NCBI GenBank assembly: GCA_035652535.1
Contig: DASRDP010000058.1
Span: 62,001 to 126,000, forward strand
Source: Chloroflexota bacterium
Lineage (GTDB): Bacteria; Chloroflexota; UBA6077; SHYK01
Direction: 5' to 3'
Length of the DNA: 64,000 bases
Positions 1-8,961 of the stretch are shown here, one piece after another (positions within the stretch are counted from its first letter, which is position 1; each line of letters opens with the position of its first letter). The position numbers were made by a program, and so were the translations under genes. The notes beneath the pieces were generated by a model that did not search any database, was not told the DNA's origin, and saw only the letters and a list, made by a program, of their open reading frames with translations.

Positions 1-659
1 ACCAGTGAGACACGGCCCTGGCGGGCAAGGGTGAGGCACGCCAGAAACGCCGCGACCCGCGCGTCGCGCGTGTCGCCGGCGATCTCGTGAAGCATCACCT
101 CGCCACGCGCTTCCAGCTCCACGAGTATGCGGGCCGAGGTGTGCTCGACGGAGGCCCGCACGATCTTCGGAGCGATGGTGGGAACGCTCGCCGCGCGTTC
201 GCGGCCGTCGAGCGCGAGGAAGACGGCGCGCAGGCGCATCGGGGCGATCGGCGCAAGCATGCGCGTGCTGGATTCCGCGTGCGCTCGGGCTGGGCCAATG
301 TGCGACAGGGGCCCAAGTGCAAGACGCGACGCCAGCCAGCTCCGCCTGATGGGCAGCTCGGGAGGTGGGCCGGTCCAGGTCGACGTTTGCTCCAGCAGAG
401 CCTCGTCGGAGTGGCCAACCAGGCGCCGTGATTTGAGGAGCGCGAGGCGCGCCGCGCTCTCCAGGACCCCGCACAGCTCCTCGAGTGACGGCTGGGATTC
501 GCCGCGTCGGCCGAGCAGCCAGCGGACGAGGTCCCCCAGGCGCACGAGCGTGAAGTCCAGCCGACCGCGATCGAGCAGGTCCCGAATGCGTTGGAGGAAG
601 CGGCTCGGCCCCGGCAACCAATGGCGGGCCCGTGCCTCTTCGATGCGAGTGACCGTCAA
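1..659 (-). CDS. scpA: Segregation and condensation protein A (ScpA), 3' end outside window
   Basis: ScpA is the kleisin subunit of the SMC-ScpAB chromosome condensation complex. The roughly 219 visible residues include a helix with DRGRLDFTLVRLGDL, like the ScpA N-terminal region (LIRRGELDIT type), then LESAARLALLKSRRL, matching the conserved ARLLLIKSRALL helix. Near the left edge VAAFLACLTLARQGRVSL matches the C-terminal winged-helix region (FLALLELVRQG type). The only usable start is TTG at 659: an in-frame TAA lies about 60 bases upstream and a GGGGATAGG Shine-Dalgarno sits just before the TTG. The stop codon lies beyond base 1, and scpB would be expected there but cannot be seen. The sequence is divergent, so the assignment rests on helix motifs and length. 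Confidence 0.68.
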   Translation of the reverse strand, partial: MTVTRIEEARARHWLPGPSRFLQRIRDLLDRGRLDFTLVRLGDLVRWLLGRRGESQPSLEELCGVLESAARLALLKSRRLVGHSDEALLEQTSTWTGPPPELPIRRSWLASRLALGPLSHIGPARAHAESSTRMLAPIAPMRLRAVFLALDGRERAASVPTIAPKIVRASVEHTSARILVELEARGEVMLHEIAGDTRDARVAAFLACLTLARQGRVSL

Positions 660-1053
660 ACGCGGCCTATCCCCACGCGACTGTCTCCACCCGGGGGCAG
701 GTGGGCGAGCACACTCTTAGGTTGCCACAAGCGCAGGCGAGAAACGCGGCCGGCAGGCCTACAAAGCCATCACAGTCCGTTGCGCCAGGGCGCGCGAGGT
801 GCCGCGCGGCGCGGAGCTGCGGGTGCCGGAGCGTGCGCGCGATTGCCGCTTCACCCGCGACTCGGCTCCGAGTCCCACCAGCAGGGGCGATCGACCTCGC
901 CAGGGACTCCCGCAGTGTCCCACAGCGCTGACCACCGTCGAGTCGCGCGCCGTCACCGACGACGTCCGCGGCGTGCTCGTCGGCCGCCACCCCCGATCGA
1001 TTTTCGAGTACATTTGGACGACAAGAAAACCGTCGCTTTACGGGAGGAACGCG
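660..1053. other. Intergenic region without a recognisable gene
   Basis: This stretch of 394 bases separates the divergent scpA-like gene and the first VOC gene. Possible reading frames on both strands give arginine-rich, low-complexity translations with no family resemblance. It must hold the promoters of both neighbours, but I see no convincing -35/-10 pair. The only clear signal is the GGGAGGA ribosome-binding site at 1042-1048 for the VOC gene. Confidence 0.6.
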
Positions 1054-1491
1054 ATGGCAGCGACAGCGGAAGTACCCCTCGCGGTCCAGGCGGGCGCGAT
1101 GGACGCCATGGAAGTCAAGCTCGACCACACGATCGTGCTCGCCCCGGATAAGCTCAGCTCAGCCCTCTTCCTGGGATACATTCTGGGCCGGCCCTACACC
1201 GGTATGTTCGCTCGGTTTGCCCCGGTCAAGCTGGATGACGAGCTCTGCCTCGACTACGCGGACGCGGAGAATGACGATTTTGAGCGCCGCACCTTCACCC
1301 TACTGGTGTCTGACGACGAATTTGACGGGATCCGCGGGCGCCTTGAAACCGAACGAGTTCCCTTCGGGAGTGAACTCGAGCAGATCGGCAACAAGCAGCT
1401 CAACAATCGGGGCGGAGGCCGGGGGCTGTTTTTCAAGGACCCTAATGGTCACATCTTCGAGATCACGACAGTCCCCTACCAGATGATCTAG
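1054..1491 (+). CDS. VOC-fold protein (glyoxalase/dioxygenase superfamily)
   Basis: A 145-residue protein of the vicinal oxygen chelate superfamily, whose members include glyoxalases, extradiol dioxygenases and antibiotic-binding proteins. The N-terminal strand LDHTIVLA carries a possible metal-ligand His. The C-terminal strand GLFFKDPNGHIFEITTVPY is the typical FxDPxGHxxEI ending with the ligand Glu. The start is ATG at 1054 because GGGAGGA lies six bases upstream; a longer frame to 799 has no such signal. It is followed 14 bases later by a second VOC gene, so the two are probably co-transcribed and may form a heteromeric or two-step activity. The substrate cannot be read from the sequence. 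Confidence 0.85.
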   Translation: MAATAEVPLAVQAGAMDAMEVKLDHTIVLAPDKLSSALFLGYILGRPYTGMFARFAPVKLDDELCLDYADAENDDFERRTFTLLVSDDEFDGIRGRLETERVPFGSELEQIGNKQLNNRGGGRGLFFKDPNGHIFEITTVPYQMI

Positions 1492-1505
1492 CACAGGAGG
1501 ATAAG

Positions 1506-1931
1506 GTGAGCGTTCGCATGCATCACGCGCTCGTGCCCTCCAAGGACGCGGAGGCATCGGCCACATGGTTCGCCAAGGTGATGAACTTGCCCCGTGAAGG
1601 GACGAGCGTCCGGCTCAACGACGTCCAGGTGCTGGAGTTCGTGCCCCATGGCCGACACTCGGGCCAGGGCGGAGAGCGCCACTTCTGCTTCCGAGTGGGG
1701 GATCAGCAATTCGATCAGCTCTTGGAGCGCGTCCGCGCGGAGGGCATCACGATTCGGAGCGATCCCGGCGGCGCCATGCACCCCGGCGCAAACAAGACAA
1801 CCGGGCAGATCAACTACTATCACTACGGGCGCGGTTTCTACTTCACCAGTCCGGACGGTCACGGGTTCGAGGCCATCACCATGCCGTACGTCCGTGGCAA
1901 GGGCGGCCACCAGGGAGACCAGCAGGCCTAG
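1506..1931 (+). CDS. VOC-fold protein, second tandem copy
   Basis: A 141-residue VOC superfamily protein. It opens with MHHALVPSKDAEASATWFAK, the usual first beta-alpha unit with a His, and closes with GFYFTSPDGHGFEAITMPY, including the ligand Glu. The start is GTG at 1506, preceded by AGGAGGATAAG. It shares the fold and the closing TMPY/TVPY with its upstream neighbour, but the core sequences differ clearly, so the pair is an old duplication or two distinct subfamilies. Its 3' end converges on trpA. Specific function unknown. Confidence 0.85.
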   Translation: MSVRMHHALVPSKDAEASATWFAKVMNLPREGTSVRLNDVQVLEFVPHGRHSGQGGERHFCFRVGDQQFDQLLERVRAEGITIRSDPGGAMHPGANKTTGQINYYHYGRGFYFTSPDGHGFEAITMPYVRGKGGHQGDQQA

Positions 1932-1966
1932 ACCTGCACGCGATCCTCGCGCCGTAGCGTCAGGTC
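1931..1966. terminator. Possible stem-loop between convergent genes
   Basis: GACCTG(C)ACGC and GCGTCAGGTC form a ten-pair stem with one bulge and a 15-base loop. It lies between the stop of the second VOC gene and the stop of trpA. There is no T-tract on either side, so its role as a bidirectional terminator is inferred from position only. Confidence 0.35.
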
Positions 1967-1974
1967 GACGCGGT

Positions 1975-2853
1975 TCAGCAGCTCGACGGCGAGGGGGCTG
2001 GCAGCTCGGTCGACGCGGGCGCGGGGGTTGGCTCGCATGCTGCGCGGAGCTCCGTCACGTACTCCCGGACCGCGGCGATCCAGCGATCGCGTCCCGCGCT
2101 CCCGAGCAGGTCCGCGATGGCGCTCGCCACGACGACGGCGTCCGCGTACGGCCGGACCGCCGCGATGTGCTCGGGTCGCGCGATGCCGAAGCCGATGAGG
2201 AGCGGGACCGGGACCGCGGCCCGTACCGCCCGCATGAAATCTGGCAGCCGGTCCGAAACCTGCGCGCGCACGCCGGTCGTGCCGAGGAGCGAGACGCAGT
2301 AGACGAACCCGCGGGCAGTCCTGCCGACCTCTGCGAGGCGCTCGGGCGTCGTCGTGGGCGCCACCATCTGGATGACGTAGAGGCCCTCGGCCTCCGCTCG
2401 CGCAATGAGCGGCCCCGACTCGACGGACGGTAGATCGGGCACGATCAGCCCGTCGACCCCCGCCCGCGCGGCATCGGCGGCGAAACGGCCGAGGCCGTAA
2501 CGGTGAATCGGGTTGTAGTAAGTCATGATGATGAGCGGCGCCGATACCAACCGGCGCAGGCGGCCAGCCGCCTCGATGGTCCACGGGAGGGATGCGCCAT
2601 TGCGCAGCGCAACCTCCCCGGCGCGCTGGAGCGTCGTCCCGTCCGCGAGCGGATCCGAGAACGGTACGCCCAGCTCAATTCCATCCCCGCCCGCCGCGAT
2701 TGCGGCCGCCGCGAGCTTCTCCGTGGCGTCTAGCTCGGGAAATCCGGCCGTGAGATAGGGGAACAGCCCGACCCGGCCCTCGGCGCGGATCGCCGCGAAC
2801 GCGTCGTCGATGCGATTGCCTGTCACTGTCGATTCAATCCGGTTCGCCGACAT
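1975..2853 (-). CDS. trpA: Tryptophan synthase alpha subunit
   Basis: Cleaves indole-3-glycerol phosphate to indole and glyceraldehyde 3-phosphate and channels indole to TrpB. The 292-residue TIM barrel shows [11 protein letters not shown] near residue 30, the catalytic Glu in [15 protein letters not shown] together with the catalytic Asp of that motif, [12 protein letters not shown], and the phosphate-binding GFGIARPEH. Length is slightly above the usual 265-270 because of a Pro/Ser/Ala-rich C-terminal tail. It overlaps the end of trpB by 20 bases and is the last gene of the trp operon, so translational coupling is likely. Confidence 0.97.
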   Translation of the reverse strand: MSANRIESTVTGNRIDDAFAAIRAEGRVGLFPYLTAGFPELDATEKLAAAAIAAGGDGIELGVPFSDPLADGTTLQRAGEVALRNGASLPWTIEAAGRLRRLVSAPLIIMTYYNPIHRYGLGRFAADAARAGVDGLIVPDLPSVESGPLIARAEAEGLYVIQMVAPTTTPERLAEVGRTARGFVYCVSLLGTTGVRAQVSDRLPDFMRAVRAAVPVPLLIGFGIARPEHIAAVRPYADAVVVASAIADLLGSAGRDRWIAAVREYVTELRAACEPTPAPASTELPAPSPSSC

Positions 2854-4099
2854 CGGTATGGGTGGCCCGGGCGTAGCTCTGGACGTCCTTGTCGCCTCTG
2901 CCCGAGAGGATGACGAGGATGAGCGACCCGCGGCCCAAGTCCTCCGCGTGATTCACCACGTACGCGATCGCGTGCGCCGACTCGAGGGCCGGAATGATGC
3001 CCTCGAGTCGCGTCAACGTCTGAAAGGCCGCGAGCGCCTCGTCGTCGGTCGCGCTGACGTAGCGCGCTCGCCCGGATGACCGGAGGTAGGCGTGCTCGGG
3101 GCCAACGCCAGGATAGTCGAGGCCGGCCGATACGCTGTGAGTTCCGATTATTTGTCCGTCGGCATCCTGCAGGACAAACGACCGGCTTCCGTGGAGAATG
3201 CCAGGCGACCCTGCCGAAAGCGTCGCCGCGTGCGCGCCGGTGGCGAGCCCTCGACCGGCCGCCTCCACGCCGATCAGCTGGACGGAGGGATCATCGACGA
3301 AGGGCATGAACGACCCGATCGCGTTGCTGCCGCCTCCAACGCAGGCGACCACGGCCTTCGGCAATGCGCCGAATCGCTCCAGGCATTGATACCGCGCCTC
3401 CCAACCGATGACCGACTGGAAGTCGCGCACCATCAAGGGGTACGGATGCGGGCCGACGGCAGAGCCCAGTAGGTAGTGGGTGGTCTCCACGTTGGTCACC
3501 CAGTCACGGATTGCCTCGTTCACCGCGTCCTTGAGCGTGCGCGTCCCACTCGTAACGGGCCGCACGTCTGCGCCGAGGAGTCGCATCCGATAGACGTTTG
3601 GCGCCTGGCGCTCGATGTCTTCGGACCCCATGTAGACGATGCATTCGAGCCCGAGCTTGGCACAGACCGTTGCCGCCGCGACGCCGTGCTGGCCCGCGCC
3701 GGTTTCCGCGATGATGCGCCGCTTTCCTGTTTTCAGTGCCAGAAGAGCCTGGCCCAGCGCGTTGTTGATCTTGTGCGCGCCCGTGTGATTGAGATCCTCC
3801 CGCTTCAGGACGATCCGGAGCTCGTTGCCCGCTAATTCTGATAGGCGCGGCGCCTCGTAGATCGGCGTGGGGCGCCCCGAAAAATCGCGGCCGAGCTGGT
3901 CGAGCTGCATCCAGAACTCGGGATCGCCCCGGACCTCCAGATAGGCGCGCGCGAGCTCCTGCGCGGCGGGGATCAGCACTTCGGGCACGTAGGCCCCGCC
4001 GAACTCGCCGAAATGTCCGTCGAGCCCCGTCGATTCAATGCTCTCGACCAGGCTCGGGCGCCAGTAGCTCGGAAGGCGCATCGATGTGGGCGCGATCAT
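2834..4099 (-). CDS. trpB: Tryptophan synthase beta subunit
   Basis: PLP enzyme that condenses indole with serine to give tryptophan. The 421-residue protein has [13 protein letters not shown] at the N-terminus, the PLP lysine in [15 protein letters not shown], the [11 protein letters not shown] loop carrying the substrate-binding residues, [11 protein letters not shown] for the PLP phosphate, and a closing [10 protein letters not shown]. All catalytic segments look intact. This is a TrpB1-type sequence suited to pairing with TrpA. Its start overlaps the trpF stop by ATGA, and its end overlaps trpA. Confidence 0.98.
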   Translation of the reverse strand: MIAPTSMRLPSYWRPSLVESIESTGLDGHFGEFGGAYVPEVLIPAAQELARAYLEVRGDPEFWMQLDQLGRDFSGRPTPIYEAPRLSELAGNELRIVLKREDLNHTGAHKINNALGQALLALKTGKRRIIAETGAGQHGVAAATVCAKLGLECIVYMGSEDIERQAPNVYRMRLLGADVRPVTSGTRTLKDAVNEAIRDWVTNVETTHYLLGSAVGPHPYPLMVRDFQSVIGWEARYQCLERFGALPKAVVACVGGGSNAIGSFMPFVDDPSVQLIGVEAAGRGLATGAHAATLSAGSPGILHGSRSFVLQDADGQIIGTHSVSAGLDYPGVGPEHAYLRSSGRARYVSATDDEALAAFQTLTRLEGIIPALESAHAIAYVVNHAEDLGRGSLILVILSGRGDKDVQSYARATHTDVGEPD

Positions 4100-4800
4100 A
4101 CCCGCGCGCCTCGCGCCGCGGCGAGGAACCGCTCGATCAGCTCGCCGCTCTTCACGCCGTCACACTCGACGCCGGAGCTCACGTCCACGCCCCACGGAGC
4201 GGACAGTTCGATGGCGCGCTGGACGTTCTCCGGCGTCAGTCCGCCCGCGAGGAAGCCGTCCGCGACGGCGCGGCGGACGAGCGTCCAGTCGTACGTCTGG
4301 CCGGTTCCGCCATAGCGTCCGGGAACGTTCGCGTCCACCAGGATGCGCTCGGCGCCGAGGGCCGCGGCGCTCGGGACGTCGATCTCTGCGTCGTCGCGAT
4401 CATCTTCGGGCTCCGATGACGCAGCTCCGACGTGCCGCGCCGCGCTTCCGACGGCCACTCGCGGGGCGTGTAGCGGAATCCGAACGGCCTTGAAGACGGG
4501 CGCGTTCACGCGCCGAATGTACTCGGTAGGCTCCTCACCGTTGAGCTGAACGACGTCCAGCCCGGCGATCTCGCGTGTCCGCTCGACCACGCGGAGGGGC
4601 TCGTTGACGAAGACGCCGACGGCCTTCCACCCCCGGGGTCGCGCGTCCCGCAGGTCGCGAATCAGGCGCGCAGCGCTGGGGACCGAGATGGCCCGGATGC
4701 TGGGCGGATAGAAGACGAACCCGAGAAACTCGGCCCCCGCGTCGATGGCGATCAGCCCATTCGCGCGGTCCGTGATCCCGCAGATCTTTACCGCGGTCAT
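4096..4800 (-). CDS. trpF: Phosphoribosylanthranilate isomerase
   Basis: Isomerises phosphoribosylanthranilate to CdRP. The 234-residue protein begins [15 protein letters not shown] with the catalytic Cys of KICG. It continues through [13 protein letters not shown] and VQLNGEEP, then [19 protein letters not shown] with the catalytic Asp, and ends with the phosphate-binding [12 protein letters not shown] and VDVSSGVE. An acidic insertion of about 25 residues, around [14 protein letters not shown], precedes the LVDA strand and makes the protein longer than usual. The ATG at 4800 overlaps the trpC stop in an ATGA; longer in-frame sequence upstream is only trpC read in another frame. Confidence 0.95.
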   Translation of the reverse strand: MTAVKICGITDRANGLIAIDAGAEFLGFVFYPPSIRAISVPSAARLIRDLRDARPRGWKAVGVFVNEPLRVVERTREIAGLDVVQLNGEEPTEYIRRVNAPVFKAVRIPLHAPRVAVGSAARHVGAASSEPEDDRDDAEIDVPSAAALGAERILVDANVPGRYGGTGQTYDWTLVRRAVADGFLAGGLTPENVQRAIELSAPWGVDVSSGVECDGVKSGELIERFLAAARGARV

Positions 4801-5597
4801 GGAAACGCCGCCGTGACGGAGACGTGGCCCAGGAGCTCGGCGAGCTTTGCCGCGGGGTCCGCCGCCGTGACGAGGGCCTCCCCGACCAGAACGGCGTGCG
4901 CTCCCGCGGCGACCACGCGCTCGACGTCGGCGCGCCGCGTGATGCCGCTCTCGCTCACCACGAGCGCCTCGTCGGGAATGAGCGGTCTGAGTCGCTCCGT
5001 CGTCCGGAGATCCACGCGGAAGGTCGCAAGATCGCGATTGTTGATGCCGATGATCGCGGCATCGAGGGCAACGGCTCGGCGCACTTCCTCCTCGGTGTGC
5101 GTCTCGACGAGGGCGTCCATCTCGAGGTCGCGGGCTGCCTCCATGAGCCGGGCGAGCTGCTCGTCTGAGAGCATCGCCACGATGAGCAGCACGGCGTCCG
5201 CGCCGAGCGCGCGCGCTTCGGAAACCTGGTACGCGGTGATGACGAAATCCTTGCGGAGGATCGGCGCATCGATCCGCGCGCGCACCGCCCGCAAGTCGGC
5301 ATCGGAGCCGGAGAAGAATCGCTCGTCGGTCAGCACCGAGACGGCCGCCGCGCCGCCGTTCACGTACCGCTGGGCGACGATCGACGCGTCGGCGTGGGGC
5401 GCGAGATCGCCCTTGGCGGGGGATCGACGCTTGACCTCGGCGATGACCTGCGTGCCGGGGCGTCGGAGCGCCGACGAAAGGCTGCGCGGCGGCGGCGCCG
5501 AATCGCACTCCCGGAGGACGTCGTCCAGCGAGCGGCGCCCCTCCCGCTCGGCGACCTCGCGCTCCTTATGGGCTCGGATCTCGTCGAGAATTGTCAT
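4797..5597 (-). CDS. trpC: Indole-3-glycerol phosphate synthase
   Basis: Closes the indole ring from CdRP. The 266-residue TIM barrel shows VIAEVKRRSPAKGDL with the catalytic lysine and phosphate-site Ser, VLTDERFFSGS, ILRKDFVITAYQVSEARALGAD with the second catalytic Lys, IGINNRDLATF, and VSESGITRRADV followed by the phosphate-binding VLVGEALV. The catalytic Glu and Lys positions look normal. It starts 14 bases after trpD and overlaps trpF by ATGA. Confidence 0.97.
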   Translation of the reverse strand: MTILDEIRAHKEREVAEREGRRSLDDVLRECDSAPPPRSLSSALRRPGTQVIAEVKRRSPAKGDLAPHADASIVAQRYVNGGAAAVSVLTDERFFSGSDADLRAVRARIDAPILRKDFVITAYQVSEARALGADAVLLIVAMLSDEQLARLMEAARDLEMDALVETHTEEEVRRAVALDAAIIGINNRDLATFRVDLRTTERLRPLIPDEALVVSESGITRRADVERVVAAGAHAVLVGEALVTAADPAAKLAELLGHVSVTAAFP

Positions 5598-5611
5598 CGT
5601 GTGCCGGTTCC

Positions 5612-6643
5612 TCAGCTCGCCGGCGCTGGCTTTAGGCGCTGCGATACCTCGGCCACGTGCTCCAGCTTCCGCTGTGCCGAGCCGTCATCGATGACGCCTC
5701 GCGCGACGTCGAGTCCTTCTTCGATGGATTTCACGCGATCCGCGGCCAGCATGGCTGCGGCGGCGTTCAGCTCGATGACGTTGCGGTATGCGCTCGGCTT
5801 ACCCGCCAGGATCGTGCGCGCGATGACGGCGTTCTCCTTCGCGTCCCCGCCCAGGATCGCGTGCCGAGGCGCGCGGGCGTACCCATAGTCGGCGGGGTTG
5901 AGGGTCCAGTGCCGGACGGCTCCGTGCTCCACCTCGAACACGGCCGTTGGCCCGGAGAGGGAGATCTCGTCCATCCCGTCGTCCCCGCGCACGACGAGGG
6001 AGTGCACGCTTCCAAGCCGGCGCAGCACTTCGGCCATCTTCGGCGCCAGCTCGGCCACCGGCACGCCGAGAAGCTGGTGCTGGGCCCGCGCCGGATTCGT
6101 CAGGGGCCCGAGGACGTTGAAGACGGTCCGGACCCCGATCTCCCGCCGCGGTCCCGCGGCCGTGGCCATGGCCGGATGGTAAGCGGGCGCGAAGAGGAAG
6201 CAGACGCCGGTCTCGCGCAGGCATTGGGCCGCCTGCTCCGGCGGAAGATCGCAGACGACCCCGAGCGCCTCGAGGAGATCAGCGCTGCCCGCGCGGCTGC
6301 TGATCGCTCGATTGTGGTGCTTGGCGATGTGCACGCCCGCCGCGGCGGCGACGATGGCCGCGATGGTCGAGATGTTGATGGTTCCCTTCCCGTCACCACC
6401 CGTACCGGCGGTGTCGAGCACCGGCCCGTCGGTCACCACCTGGAGGGCCGCGTCGCGCATGACGCGCCCGAGACCCGTCATCTCTTCGATCGTCTCGCCC
6501 TTCATGCGCAGGGCCACGGCGAAGGCGCCGATCTGGGCAGGGGTCGCGGAGCCGCCGACGATGTCGGCCATGGCCTCCGAGGCCTCCTGCTCGCTGAGAT
6601 CGACTCGCTCGACGACCTTTGCCAGCGCTTCGCGAATTCCCAT
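5612..6643 (-). CDS. trpD: Anthranilate phosphoribosyltransferase
   Basis: Transfers phosphoribose from PRPP to anthranilate. The 343-residue protein starts at ATG 6643, chosen because GAGGAGG precedes it and the family N-terminus MGIREALAKVV follows. The PRPP motif LDTAGTGGDGKGTINIST, SSRAGSADLLEALG and NVLGPLTNPARA are present. The normally invariant KHGNR reads KHHNR here, a Gly-to-His change in the anthranilate/PRPP-binding loop. The gene stands alone, not fused to trpG, and begins 25 bases after trpG ends. Confidence 0.96.
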   Translation of the reverse strand: MGIREALAKVVERVDLSEQEASEAMADIVGGSATPAQIGAFAVALRMKGETIEEMTGLGRVMRDAALQVVTDGPVLDTAGTGGDGKGTINISTIAAIVAAAAGVHIAKHHNRAISSRAGSADLLEALGVVCDLPPEQAAQCLRETGVCFLFAPAYHPAMATAAGPRREIGVRTVFNVLGPLTNPARAQHQLLGVPVAELAPKMAEVLRRLGSVHSLVVRGDDGMDEISLSGPTAVFEVEHGAVRHWTLNPADYGYARAPRHAILGGDAKENAVIARTILAGKPSAYRNVIELNAAAAMLAADRVKSIEEGLDVARGVIDDGSAQRKLEHVAEVSQRLKPAPAS

Positions 6644-6668
6644 TCCGCTCGCCTCCTCGACCCTGTCC

Positions 6669-7346
6669 CTAGCCTCGCGACGCCGTCGACGCCACCGGTT
6701 CCTCGATCCCGTCCGTGCCGAATGTCCGTGCAATGTCCAGAAAATTGGCCAAGAGCTGCTTTCCCTCCGGCGTGAGCGCCGATTCCGGATGGAACTGGAC
6801 GCCCTCGACCGGAAGCTGCCGGTGCCGGACCCCCATGATGACCCCGTCAGCGGTGCGGGCGGTGACTTCCAGGCACGCGGGGACCGTCCCGGGCTCGATG
6901 ACCAGCGAATGATAGCGGGTTGCGATGAACGGATTTGGGAGCCCGCGATACACCGACCGTCCGTCGTGCTGGATCGCCGAGACTTTTCCATGGAAGAGCG
7001 CGGGGGCGCGCACGATCCGTCCTCCAAAGACCTCGCCGATGGCCTGGTGTCCCAGACAGACCCCGAGGATCGGCGTGGTCGGGGCGAAACGGTCGATGAC
7101 GCGTGGGGTTAAGCCCGCCTCGGAGGGGCGACCGGGTCCGGGCGAGACCACGATGGCCTGTGGGCGTGCCTCGGCCAGCTCGTCCAGGGAGAACCGGTCG
7201 TTTCGCCGCACCGTGACCGCTGAGCCCAGCTCGCTCAGGTACTGGAAGAGGTTGTAGGTAAACGAGTCGTAGTTATCGACGAGAAACACGCGGATCTCGG
7301 TGCTCTGGGAGGAAGCGGGCCCGGGCCCGACGACGCGTTCAGCCAT
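6669..7346 (-). CDS. trpG: Anthranilate synthase component II (glutamine amidotransferase)
   Basis: Supplies ammonia from glutamine to TrpE. The 225-residue class I amidotransferase has VFLVDNYDSFTYNL, VSPGPGRPSEAG, the nucleophile Cys in GVCLGHQAIGE, and the His/Glu dyad in GVQFHPES. An extra N-terminal segment of about 17 residues precedes the usual start, but no internal start codon exists, so the ATG at 7346 is kept. It overlaps trpE by 8 bases. As the only pabA/trpG-like gene seen here, it could also serve folate synthesis; the operon setting favours tryptophan. Confidence 0.96.
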   Translation of the reverse strand: MAERVVGPGPASSQSTEIRVFLVDNYDSFTYNLFQYLSELGSAVTVRRNDRFSLDELAEARPQAIVVSPGPGRPSEAGLTPRVIDRFAPTTPILGVCLGHQAIGEVFGGRIVRAPALFHGKVSAIQHDGRSVYRGLPNPFIATRYHSLVIEPGTVPACLEVTARTADGVIMGVRHRQLPVEGVQFHPESALTPEGKQLLANFLDIARTFGTDGIEEPVASTASRG

Positions 7347-8961
7347 GGGTCATCTCCCGCACGCCGGAGGCGATGCCCCCCATCTCGGCGGCGGGCGCGA
7401 GCGGCTCCGCCCGGCCGCCCTCGGGCCGCGCGGTGAGGCCCTCGGCGAGCTGTACGCTGGTCAAGAGCGCCTGGGCCTTGGAGACGCACTCGTCGTATTC
7501 GGCCGCGGGATCGGAGTCCGCGACGATGCCCGCTCCCGCCTGGACGTGGGCCACGCCGTCGCGGACGATGGCGGTCCGAATCGTAATGGCCGTTTCCAGG
7601 TTGCCGTTGTACCCGAAGAACCCGATAGCCCCTCCATACGCCCCGCGCCCCTCGGGCTCCAACTCGGAAATGATCTGCATCGCGCGGATCTTCGGCGCGC
7701 CGGACAGTGTCCCGGCGGGAAAGCACGCGCGTAAGGCGTCGATCGGTCGGAGGTCTTTGCGTAGCCGCCCGACTACGTTCGACACGATGTGCATCACGTG
7801 CGAGTACCGCTCCACGGACATCAGATTGTCCACGTGCACCGTACCGGGCACGCACACGCGTCCGATGTCATTCCGACCGAGATCGACCAGCATAACGTGT
7901 TCGGCGCGCTCCTTTTCATTGGCCAGCAGCTCGCGCTCGAGGGCGTCGTCTTCTTCCCGGGTCGCGCCGCGCGGCCGCGATCCGGCGATCGGGTGGGTCG
8001 ATACCTGGTCGCCGTCGACGAGAACGAGGAGCTCCGGCGACGATCCCACGAGCTGATAATCCCCGAAATCGAGGAGGTACATGTAGGGTGAAGGATTGAC
8101 CATTCTGAGCGCGCGGTAGATGGCCAACGCCGACGCCCGCGTCCTGACCGCGAAGCGCTGCGCCAGGACCACCTGAAAGATGTCGCCCGCCGCGATGTAG
8201 TCCTTCGCGGTGGAAACGTGTTCTTCGAACGCGCTCCGTGGCATGTTGCTGTCCGCGACGGGGGCGCGCAGGGGTCGGGATGGCACGTCCGCGAGCACCG
8301 CGTCGCCGCTCGCGAGTGGCTCCGCCGTTCTCAGCCGCGCCACCACGGCGTCGATCCGTTCGACAGCGGCCGCGTATTCGGCCCGAACGTCGCCCTGCAG
8401 GGGAACGTGGGACACGACCTTGATCGTGTGCTTTACGTGATCGAAGACGACGAGCGTGTCGCAGATGGCGAGCTGTCCCAGGGGCAGATCGTATGGCGCG
8501 GGACGGGATGGCCCGACCTCCTCGTAGGCGCGAATCAGATCGAATCCGAGGTAGCCGAGCGCGCCGCCATGAAAGCGCGGCAGCCCGTCGACGGCGACCG
8601 CCACGCGCTCCTTGAGACGCTCGTCCACGATGGCAAGCGGGTCAGGGCACGGCTCGCGCCTTGTCTGGCCGTCTCCGACGATCTCGACCTCGCCGTCGAG
8701 GAATCGCAAGGATTCGCGCGGGTGTGTCGCGATGATCGAGTAGCGCCCCTGCCGCTCGCCGCCCTCAACGCTCTCGAGCAGGAAACTGGGTGAGCGTCCT
8801 CGCAGCTTGACGTACGCCGATACCGGCGTCTCCGTATCGGCGATGCATTCCCGATAGACGGGGAGCAGGGAGCCGCGATGACGAAGAGACAGCGCGGCGT
8901 CGAGGGACGGCGTGTGGATCGTCGCGAGAGACGCAAATTCGGTCGAAGGGCGGGAGGTCAT
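7339..8961 (-). CDS. trpE: Anthranilate synthase component I
   Basis: Makes anthranilate from chorismate with ammonia from TrpG. The 540-residue protein has the N-terminal feedback domain with SFLLESVEGGERQGRYS, where LLES is the usual tryptophan-binding motif. The chorismate-binding domain shows GDIFQVVLAQRF, THPIAGSRPRGATREED, MLVDLGRNDIGRV, FPAGTLSGAPKIRAMQII and YGGAIGFFGYNGN. The LLES motif suggests feedback inhibition by tryptophan in addition to T-box control. Start ATG at 8961 overlaps trpS by four bases. A non-conserved tail of about 30 residues extends the C-terminus. Confidence 0.97.
   Translation of the reverse strand: MTSRPSTEFASLATIHTPSLDAALSLRHRGSLLPVYRECIADTETPVSAYVKLRGRSPSFLLESVEGGERQGRYSIIATHPRESLRFLDGEVEIVGDGQTRREPCPDPLAIVDERLKERVAVAVDGLPRFHGGALGYLGFDLIRAYEEVGPSRPAPYDLPLGQLAICDTLVVFDHVKHTIKVVSHVPLQGDVRAEYAAAVERIDAVVARLRTAEPLASGDAVLADVPSRPLRAPVADSNMPRSAFEEHVSTAKDYIAAGDIFQVVLAQRFAVRTRASALAIYRALRMVNPSPYMYLLDFGDYQLVGSSPELLVLVDGDQVSTHPIAGSRPRGATREEDDALERELLANEKERAEHVMLVDLGRNDIGRVCVPGTVHVDNLMSVERYSHVMHIVSNVVGRLRKDLRPIDALRACFPAGTLSGAPKIRAMQIISELEPEGRGAYGGAIGFFGYNGNLETAITIRTAIVRDGVAHVQAGAGIVADSDPAAEYDECVSKAQALLTSVQLAEGLTARPEGGRAEPLAPAAEMGGIASGVREMTHG

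Noticed and set aside
660-1053. Possible small gene between scpA and the first VOC gene
   Set aside because: All frames give arginine-rich, repetitive translations without ribosome sites or family motifs.
4801-5508. Long minus-strand frame running from trpF back through trpC
   Set aside because: It is the trpC gene read in another frame; the product is arginine-rich and has no family match.
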